Below, one piece after another: positions 15,501 to 20,183 of a stretch of 20,183 bases of DNA (the first letter of the stretch is position 1; every line of letters starts with the position of its first letter). The stretch is from a virus, in the IMG/VR virus record IMGVR_UViG_3300042691_015129, positions 1-20,183 of that record; one strand, 5' to 3'. Both the position numbers and the translations under genes were made by a program. The notes beneath the pieces are model-generated. The model ran no database searches and had not been told where the DNA came from. It saw only the letters and a program-made list of their open reading frames with translations.

Positions 15501-17558
15501 ATTCACATTTAAATCGGTACTATCACTAAGACTCCCAAAGAATTTTCCTTTAAAATTCATTAAGTTAACCCTTTCGGGTATATTAAGATTTTTAGTATAA
15601 TATAAAGTACTATTTTCCAAATTTAAAAAAACTCTAGGTGTTCTAAAAGCGTAGTCAGTTGATATTACATTACTTTCATAGACTCCAACGGTTTGTTGTA
15701 TGATTTGAGCTCCAAGTTCATTTGTGGTTAAATTAGAAACATAATTGTCTTGATTTATAACATCTGCCAAAACGGAGTCATTAGTAAATGGGTCTGCGTT
15801 TTGTATCAATACTGATGCAGGTATCGGACTTGTGGTCGCCTTACAACTACATAATTCACAGTCAGGGAATGTGAACATAGGTATATTTAGATTTGAAAAA
15901 TTACTTTGTATTTCTCGTAATCTATTATTACTACCAGGTAAAATGTCAATTAACAGTTCTAATAAACGACAAATTACATGATATATAACCACCGTAACCT
16001 TTAAAAGTACCGAGATAAAAGTTGATAAAATAACAAATAAAATGAAAAGTAAATCAAATCTAAATTGAGCGTCGTTCGCGGGAAATTTATTATTAGTACT
16101 CTCACACTCCTCATCGGTTATGTTTTTTACACCTAAATAGCGTCTTAAAGCGTTACCGTTTCTGTAACGAGTAATTAATTGTGATACTGTATACACTTTA
16201 TTGTATGACATATCATAGAAAGTGTCTTTACAGTCTATAGCGTCTTGAATCATTTGTTGACCCGCAGATGTAATCCCCGAATAACCATAATCATTCCAAT
16301 CTAAACTAAAAGCGTATGATGATTTTAATAATTGATAGTTAACATTATTTAGTATAATTGGGTCAGAATTACTATTAATCCAACCATGTTCTTTAATATT
16401 AGGTACTAAAAAATTAGCTCGTTTTACGGGTGCCGATAAATCAGGGGACTGATTCCATTTTATTTTAAACCTATATTTCGCTCTTGTAGGTATTCCCTTT
16501 CGTTCATCATTCGAAAAAACCTGTTCTCCAAACTCATTTGTTATAACATAATCTAAATTCATCGGTAAATCGACCAACCAAGCACCATTCTCATCAATTA
16601 CATTACCGTTATTTTCTAACTCATACTCCTCTAAAATAGGTTTACCAGTATTATCTTGTCTTATTGTTTGTCTAATTGACAATATTTGTCCAGGTGCGGA
16701 TACTAATGAACACATTAACCCGTTTTTTAACGGTGGTTTACATTTTTTTTTAACCGCGGATTTATCTGTATCCGAAAAAATTGAACCCATAAAAATCGCG
16801 GTAGGTTTTATTTCAATATTAGCCTCCGCGGTTAAGTCAAAATCAGTTCTTGTAATTGATACTTGGCAAAGTTCTTCATCCCCCCACAATGGATTTACCA
16901 CAACCTCTTTGTTAATTGTTATAATTTGGGGTAGTGTCGTAATATTTTCCGAAGTCTTAAATGTTGTTCCGTTAACTTGATTTTCTGTCGCAATACCTAA
17001 TCTAATTAAATCTTGTGGTGATTGTGAAAATGGTCCGATATCGGATAAATCAACGTTCATTATTAGGGTTTGGGACCCTGTTGGAACACCGAAGATCATA
17101 AAATCACCACTATCGTTTGTTGTTACGGTGAATTTATAATACTTGTCAAAAATTTGTATTGCGGTGGGGTTGGTTAATACATCCTCCAAATCAGGGAACG
17201 AACCTGTTGCCGAATGTCCCGGGTATGATGGTTTGTAAGGTAATAAATTATACTTATAACCATCCTCATTAACGTCATTAAAAGTTTTATATGGATATAT
17301 TGAACTTATAACGGGGTTATTCTCATCTTCCTGCGTAACGGGAATAAAGATTGATAATTTGGCGTTAGGAATACCGAAACCATCGTTAACCGATACTCTA
17401 CCTGCAACAACCCCATAATCAGAACATTGTCTTACATATAAATCCGATTGCGAAAGTTTTAGTGATAAGATCTCTAAAAACTCAAAATCTTGTTGTAAAT
17501 CTATATTTACTTGCTTATCGACCCCAACTTGGGTTCTTACTCTAATTGATTTAGACAT
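12567..17558 (-). CDS. Giant baseplate/tail protein with hydrophobic hairpin, 1663 aa
   Basis: This is the largest gene in the window. It begins MSKSIRVRTQVGVDKQVNID. Around residues 46-190 is a domain like carboxypeptidase regulatory or Ig-type folds: DYGVVAGRVSVNDGFGIPNA, then TNDSGDFMIFGVPTGSQTL. A second, similar beta unit may follow (NENGAWLVD-like segment near 315-330). At 503-540 are two adjacent hydrophobic segments separated by K520, followed by PGSNNR and by a C-x2-C-x-C cluster at 567-572 (CELCSC). The last thousand residues are Asn/Ser/Thr/Tyr-rich and probably beta. Length exceeds T4 gp7 (about 1030 residues), and I see no clear match to it. Placement straight after gp25 and gp6 supports a baseplate role. 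It follows the 72-nt gap, where a promoter element lies 14 nt before the ATG. Confidence 0.78.
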   Translation of the reverse strand: MSKSIRVRTQVGVDKQVNIDLQQDFEFLEILSLKLSQSDLYVRQCSDYGVVAGRVSVNDGFGIPNAKLSIFIPVTQEDENNPVISSIYPYKTFNDVNEDGYKYNLLPYKPSYPGHSATGSFPDLEDVLTNPTAIQIFDKYYKFTVTTNDSGDFMIFGVPTGSQTLIMNVDLSDIGPFSQSPQDLIRLGIATENQVNGTTFKTSENITTLPQIITINKEVVVNPLWGDEELCQVSITRTDFDLTAEANIEIKPTAIFMGSIFSDTDKSAVKKKCKPPLKNGLMCSLVSAPGQILSIRQTIRQDNTGKPILEEYELENNGNVIDENGAWLVDLPMNLDYVITNEFGEQVFSNDERKGIPTRAKYRFKIKWNQSPDLSAPVKRANFLVPNIKEHGWINSNSDPIILNNVNYQLLKSSYAFSLDWNDYGYSGITSAGQQMIQDAIDCKDTFYDMSYNKVYTVSQLITRYRNGNALRRYLGVKNITDEECESTNNKFPANDAQFRFDLLFILFVILSTFISVLLKVTVVIYHVICRLLELLIDILPGSNNRLREIQSNFSNLNIPMFTFPDCELCSCKATTSPIPASVLIQNADPFTNDSVLADVINQDNYVSNLTTNELGAQIIQQTVGVYESNVISTDYAFRTPRVFLNLENSTLYYTKNLNIPERVNLMNFKGKFFGSLSDSTDLNVNGPINTYQFPTTNTLVNVGGGSNQIKVNFNTDLNGSNIYHFDNTMVLLTEQQYQSEQIITFQNIYQSNDVNLSSTTENEFGNFAITGNATNLSQITVSSTNPLNGKRIITQYNVSQTNEDTDRYLKFPTDAEYFQVITSMTYNEYVNIINNSLFGCSPASNAYQKSLRNRVFDATTNIEFVTLTPPLFVPFLSVNAWDSYTEKDQTYITIMVRGVDPHSTRQKVKYGIGRLFCREDHWDVSITGNFKLNIPLQPNDGLDFGQSPNQTSDNTAEGLAQRCVKHDVLPNNDSFDNGYSKGRIYFQSYHFSPGNQWTTYLNNKISHYSSLDESSITFSPKNPGEFPFTQFLTVGDYTSVATVNGKGLRISPNNMYGINQYPQMYQGANYIPFECVEGGSLMGMRTHTLPTEAIFSYDTLYFSPKYPSSTTMNMSNSQKIVMRSDRMPTSEFFQTFSNNSYNGMNNGQFLIIEISDNGEILTPEPGLNTPSFSTASPEEPETGQTAVLLNTFSCESLVPIECYSNGPNDSIQLLPEQLCQYYPGTSERFFVQGSCYSLVHPPYLGQNLKKDLQLVTEWLSRININFGACREVFSHTFVNNWVNGTLYMFPFKNSRFFTGPNDNPPNQPYNKFCNETIFLHPDTFNFYYRSAPYSDNINEYIGREGYRNPLNNELIGNKKDLMFPTTIMDLGPRDEIQKFLSQSGNWDGYIVNKLESTTFGDTSDILNLFILSRFANTSFGALFQQGEGVNILRFFSREKRMVDSDFAQMIATNSQFGIAPYDPGDYPEPQDLITYNSPLYFPSGVSNVGDITFGIFYTGNSQIRDYISPNITVYNPDGDVDNECSYSFIPLNSQEVPFYLWDIKPNNTNSNIFGTQENEWTLDGVHAFKYNYQAINRLEPSSKTFQPDSGINQIKYHKGWIYNVDNGLVNPETNEFDYKPEPGIPQKYLMGAPFYFYFGLTKGASAFDRFASKWINTEELTE
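15939..16052 (-). other. Hydrophobic hairpin within the giant protein
   Basis: Residues 503-519 (LLFILFVILSTFISVLL) are uninterrupted hydrophobic or small. After K520, residues 521-540 (VTVVIYHVICRLLELLIDIL) form a second, more amphipathic stretch. P541-G542 ends the pair. This is the only membrane-helix-like sequence in the window and it sits in the middle of an otherwise soluble, polar protein. It could be a buried coiled bundle, a membrane-inserting segment released during infection, or a true transmembrane hairpin. Confidence 0.65.
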
Positions 17559-17572
17559 TCATTACTTTTTGA

Positions 17573-17585
17573 ATAAATAGTTTAT
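17573..17585 (-). promoter_or_regulatory. ATAAATA element before the giant gene
   Basis: The plus strand reads ATAAATAGTTTAT, with ATAAA pairing with TTTAT around a TAG spacer. On the coding strand TATTTAT lies 14 nt before the ATG at 17558. It lies in the longest intergenic gap of the window, which is where an internal promoter would be expected. It resembles the elements at 8777-8794 and 19936-19952. Confidence 0.42.
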
Positions 17586-17603
17586 ATTCTATTTTCAAAA
17601 AAT

Positions 17604-17634
17604 AATTGATTAAGGATAAAAATAAATTGATTAA
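17604..17634 (-). repeat. 10-bp direct repeat spaced 21 bp, end of the gp6-like gene
   Basis: AATTGATTAA occurs at 17604-17613 and again at 17625-17634 on the plus strand; the coding strand reads TTAATCAATT. Each coding-strand copy is followed by a T-rich run (ATTTTT). The 21-bp period is two DNA helical turns, so a protein could bind both copies on one face. The second copy overlaps the stop codon of the gp6-like gene. Function is unknown: operator, upstream activator site or chance in AT-rich DNA are all possible. No GC-rich terminator hairpin is present. Confidence 0.4.
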
Positions 17635-19469
17635 CTAAAGTTAACGGTTTTGAGATTTTTAACTCTAACACTTACGTCTTGACCCGGAAATCTGACTTGA
17701 TATATTTGTGTTGGTTCGGCAAAAATAGTATCGTCAATTAACTCAATTTGTTTAGTTTCTGAGTTGGAATATCTCTGAGAAGTTTGAGATGACGAGTATT
17801 GACCACCGACTAAGTTAAACACATCTATTTGTGCAATAGTTAATACACCATTAAGATTTTGTATCTGTCTTTTTATTTCAGACACATAAACATTCTCACC
17901 CATACCTCTATTATTTGGTGAGAAATAATTAGATATTATATCAACAATTTGAGTTATTATAGTTCCTTGATTCTGACTTGAATCTAAAACAACATAAATG
18001 TCAAATTTTAAGTCGATAACTTGGGCACTTTCAACAACGACATAATCATTAATCATTCTGTAATTAGATAGGTAATTTGCTATATTACTCTTTAATGTGT
18101 TTGAAATAACATTTGTTAATTTCCCTGTTGAATCATAACTAAGACATTGAATTTTAATTTTATTGTCTTGTTCGGTTATCGCAACCTTTGCCGGTGCTCC
18201 AAATTGAGACGGCATATTGCGAATAAGTGATTCATAATCGTTAATTGTTACCGCTCTTTTTTGAGCCGCAAAATTATATGTCACAAAATTTCTAACCTCT
18301 TCCAATGATGGTACATTAGCACCACCAATTGCCGCCGTTGTGTTGGTACAGCTTAAAGAATTAATAACCGAAGTATTCTGTGTTTGTGATGGACCATTAA
18401 CTTGGAAATTGATAGTTCCTAATTGATTAATTACATTAACCCCCAAATTAGACGATACTCCACCTCCGATTCGATATTGAATAAATAAGGTTGAGTTTGC
18501 TTTTAATGTACTACCTAAGGCGAAGTTATTGGAATATTTTTGTAAATTAAGTGGGTTACCAGTCGCAGCAAATTCTCTTAATTGTTCATCGGCAGATTGA
18601 CTACCACCACCAAATATCATTTTAAAAAAACCTTCGGGTGTAAATTCGGTAATAAACTTGTTACTTGTTGATATGTATTTACCAACTTTAATACCTGGCC
18701 TATCACTAACTTTGGTGCTATCCTCAATAAAAACTTTATCTTGAATTAACGCATCTACTTCATACCATTTATTATTGGTTCCTAAGAACTCTTGGTCCGA
18801 TGGTACGTTCGCGTATTCGGTTCCATCTTTTAACAAAACACTAGTTACACCTAATACGTTTTTTTCAGGTAAAAAAAGTTCAAAAAATGGTACAACATCA
18901 TTTGGTAAAATACTTCTTTTAAAAACTTTTGTAACACCATTAACAACAGTTTCTCTTTTAGTAATTGTGTAATTTAATATTTTACCATTAGCGTCAAAAT
19001 TGGGTACTTTTGTTCTATTCGGGAAACCTTCATTATTAAACGGTGATGAAAAATCTATATCGTATACTGTTTCAAATATTTGACCCGCACCGATACACTG
19101 AGAACCTCTTCTCAGTATACCGCAATACCTCAAATCCTCGTTATCTCCGAAAACGGGTACTGTAATTGAAAAATCGATTGAAGCCACCGAAGGTCTCTGA
19201 CCCGGTATTTTTAACCCGTATGTCCTTGCGATATTATAGATTGAAGACCTTTGTTGTGCGTACTGTAATACGGTTTCCTGAATACTTCTATCAATATTAA
19301 ATTGTAGGTTATCTGATACCGCAGCGTTTAGGTCCAATAATACCGAAAATACCGAAGCGTCGTTAACGTTACTAAGTAAATCGGGGTAGTAAGTTCTTAC
19401 AAAATTAATTAATTCAGTTCTTATTGATTGGAAATCCCTAACCGTATAAGATATTTTTTTATTCGCCAT
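17631..19469 (-). CDS. Baseplate wedge protein gp6-like (baseplate J family), 612 aa
   Basis: Forms the core of the baseplate wedge: in T4, gp6 dimers make the ring that surrounds the central hub. The N-terminus (YTVRDFQSIRTELINFVRTY, then a DASVFSVLLDLNAAVSDNLQ helix) is typical of gp6/J proteins that begin with a helical region. The family hallmark is at about 385-425, where NFVTYNFAAQKRAVTINDYE precedes SLIRNMPSQFG; D411-Y412 mark the conserved turn. The C-terminal part has the alternating helix and strand pattern of J proteins (about residues 425-560) and ends in a short beta tail. Length is close to T4 gp6 (660). It starts 5 nt after the gp25-like stop, the usual gp25-gp6 order in many contractile phages. 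No Shine-Dalgarno sequence is present. Confidence 0.9.
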   Translation of the reverse strand: MANKKISYTVRDFQSIRTELINFVRTYYPDLLSNVNDASVFSVLLDLNAAVSDNLQFNIDRSIQETVLQYAQQRSSIYNIARTYGLKIPGQRPSVASIDFSITVPVFGDNEDLRYCGILRRGSQCIGAGQIFETVYDIDFSSPFNNEGFPNRTKVPNFDANGKILNYTITKRETVVNGVTKVFKRSILPNDVVPFFELFLPEKNVLGVTSVLLKDGTEYANVPSDQEFLGTNNKWYEVDALIQDKVFIEDSTKVSDRPGIKVGKYISTSNKFITEFTPEGFFKMIFGGGSQSADEQLREFAATGNPLNLQKYSNNFALGSTLKANSTLFIQYRIGGGVSSNLGVNVINQLGTINFQVNGPSQTQNTSVINSLSCTNTTAAIGGANVPSLEEVRNFVTYNFAAQKRAVTINDYESLIRNMPSQFGAPAKVAITEQDNKIKIQCLSYDSTGKLTNVISNTLKSNIANYLSNYRMINDYVVVESAQVIDLKFDIYVVLDSSQNQGTIITQIVDIISNYFSPNNRGMGENVYVSEIKRQIQNLNGVLTIAQIDVFNLVGGQYSSSQTSQRYSNSETKQIELIDDTIFAEPTQIYQVRFPGQDVSVRVKNLKTVNFS

Positions 19470-19474
19470 ATATT

Positions 19475-19930
19475 TTAAATATTAATAATTACAAAATCGC
19501 TAGATTGAAAAGCGTTTGATGTGACTATATAATCAATTCTCACTTTCGCGGTATGTTCTTTTGTACCAATCCCTGGTACTCTATAAACTCTATCGTCACC
19601 TGTTGCGGTAACCGTTACTGTTTCATCTTCTGTTGACGCATCATACACTCTTATTTTAGTAATCTTTAAGTTTGGTATATATTTTTTAACAGAGTCCGTT
19701 ATCTCGGCCTCAATATCCGCAAATGACGGACCATCCAACGGTTCAAAAATGTATTCTAAAAGTCTAGTTCCAAAATCGGGTAAGAAATATCTCGTTCCCT
19801 TTCTTGTTAATAATAGATGAATTAAATCAGTTCTAATCTCCTCATCTGGTGTGTCAGATAAATCTAAATACTTACCATCAAAAGAATCTCTAAATGGAAA
19901 ATTTATTCCGTATGTTATTCCGTTTGCCAT
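19475..19930 (-). CDS. Baseplate wedge protein gp25-like, 151 aa
   Basis: This is the small wedge subunit of the GPW/gp25 family. In contractile tails it contacts the first sheath disc and the gp6 core, and nucleates sheath assembly. The diagnostic segment is residues 42-64, LLTRKGTRYFLPDFGTRLLE followed by YIFEP: the R-K-G, P-D-F-G and F-E-P residues are the family signature. The C-terminus has the expected alternating strands (LKITKIRVYD, ETVTVTATG, KVRIDYIV). Length is in the normal range (T4 gp25 is 132). The upstream gap of 14 nt holds the 7-bp inverted repeat, with TATTTAT 5 nt before the ATG. The family assignment is secure; whether the particle is a phage or another contractile machine is decided by the wider context, which favours a phage. 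Confidence 0.95.
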   Translation of the reverse strand: MANGITYGINFPFRDSFDGKYLDLSDTPDEEIRTDLIHLLLTRKGTRYFLPDFGTRLLEYIFEPLDGPSFADIEAEITDSVKKYIPNLKITKIRVYDASTEDETVTVTATGDDRVYRVPGIGTKEHTAKVRIDYIVTSNAFQSSDFVIINI

Positions 19931-19935
19931 ATGAG

Positions 19936-19952
19936 ATAAATACTTTATTTAT
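19936..19952 (-). promoter_or_regulatory. Perfect 7-bp inverted repeat before the gp25-like gene
   Basis: The plus strand reads ATAAATA-CTT-TATTTAT, a perfect 7-bp inverted repeat with a 3-nt spacer. It overlaps the stop codon of the upstream gene and ends 5 nt before the gp25-like ATG. Because it is symmetric, both strands carry the ATAAATA core of T4-type late promoters. The near copy at 8777-8794 differs only by one extra T in the spacer and by the outer bases. Confidence 0.5.
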
Positions 19953-20183
19953 TAATTTCTTGAATTGTATAATAATAACTATCGCTATCTTCTGAAACCC
20001 ACCTATCAGAACTAGCCTCTACCGATACTAACATATTATCAACCTTAATTTCGTTTAACTCCAAAGGGAATTTAGTTGTCACCCAATTTGGGTCTTTCCA
20101 AAAAATTCTATTGTTTGGTTGACATAAAAGATACCCATCGTCGGAGACAAGTAAATGACCACATTTATAATCCGACGGTTCAT
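19945..20183 (-). CDS. Partial hypothetical protein, C-terminal 78 residues
   Basis: This is the 3' end of a gene that enters from the right edge. The visible frame reads EPSDYKCGHLLVSDDGYLLC, then NNRIFWKDPNWVTTKFPLEL, and ends SYYYTIQEINK. It has no stop until the TAA at 19945-19947. The segment has CGH and, ten residues later, a second Cys, but too little is seen to call a metal site. The rest looks like beta strands with acidic patches. It lies 14 nt upstream of the gp25-like gene in the same direction. In other contractile systems hub, spike or PAAR-like genes often sit here, but I see no sequence feature that supports any of these. Confidence 0.65.
   Translation of the reverse strand, partial: EPSDYKCGHLLVSDDGYLLCQPNNRIFWKDPNWVTTKFPLELNEIKVDNMLVSVEASSDRWVSEDSDSYYYTIQEINK

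Noticed and set aside
17559-17630. Rho-independent terminator in the longest gap
   Set aside because: T-rich runs exist on the coding strand, but there is no GC-containing stem before them.
4878-19930. Extracellular contractile injection system or tailocin instead of a phage
   Set aside because: gp25, gp6 and gpI-like genes also occur in those machines, but the gp6-like size, the many large structural proteins and the phage-style N-termini fit a T4-like phage better. Without sheath, capsid or ATPase genes this is not fully excluded.
1-20183. tRNA or other structured RNA genes
   Set aside because: All gaps are 72 nt or shorter and AT-rich, and none shows a cloverleaf or a conserved RNA motif.

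Overview
This is a low-GC window of tightly packed genes that all lie on the minus strand, so transcription runs from position 20183 down to position 1. The best reading is part of the baseplate and tail-tip operon of a contractile-tailed (T4-like) bacteriophage, probably one that infects Bacteroidota. The tail assignment rests on three genes: a recognisable gp25-like wedge protein, a gp6/J-like wedge protein, and a 992-residue protein carrying a gpI-like tail-protein segment. The Bacteroidota assignment is an inference. It rests on SprB-like repeats, a domain type first known from Flavobacterium surface adhesins; on the absence of Shine-Dalgarno sequences before the starts; and on the AT-rich composition. 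No capsid, terminase, sheath, tube or replication gene is present, so the genome type and size cannot be read here. The very large structural genes would fit a big phage genome.

Layout in the direction of transcription: the 3' end of an unrecognised gene (20183-19945); gp25-like (19930-19475); gp6-like (19469-17631); the largest noncoding gap (72 nt, with a spaced direct repeat); a giant 1663-residue protein with a central hydrophobic hairpin (17558-12567); four middle-sized proteins of 591, 273, 395 and 302 residues, one with a PKD domain (12564-7856); the gpI-like wedge protein (7856-4878); a protein with seven SprB-like repeats (4874-2634); two Cys-rich modular proteins (2633-1896 and 1880-267); and the 5' end of another conserved structural gene (249-1).

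The genes appear to form one or a few late polycistronic units. Several junctions overlap or abut (TAATG, TAAATG, a 14-bp overlap), which suggests translational coupling. Four of the five gaps of 14 nt or more contain ATAAATA on the plus strand, which reads TATTTAT on the coding strand, 5-14 nt before the next start. At three of these sites it is part of a small inverted repeat. This is the best candidate for a phage-specific promoter or processing element.

The first genes build the baseplate wedge. The last ones look like an exposed adhesion apparatus made of SprB-like, PKD, Thr-Pro-linker and Cys-paired modules. A roughly 60-95-residue Cys module (often a CC start, a central Cys, a C-x2-C end) occurs three times in two adjacent proteins. 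Functions beyond the gp25, gp6 and gpI-like assignments are inferred from architecture and position.
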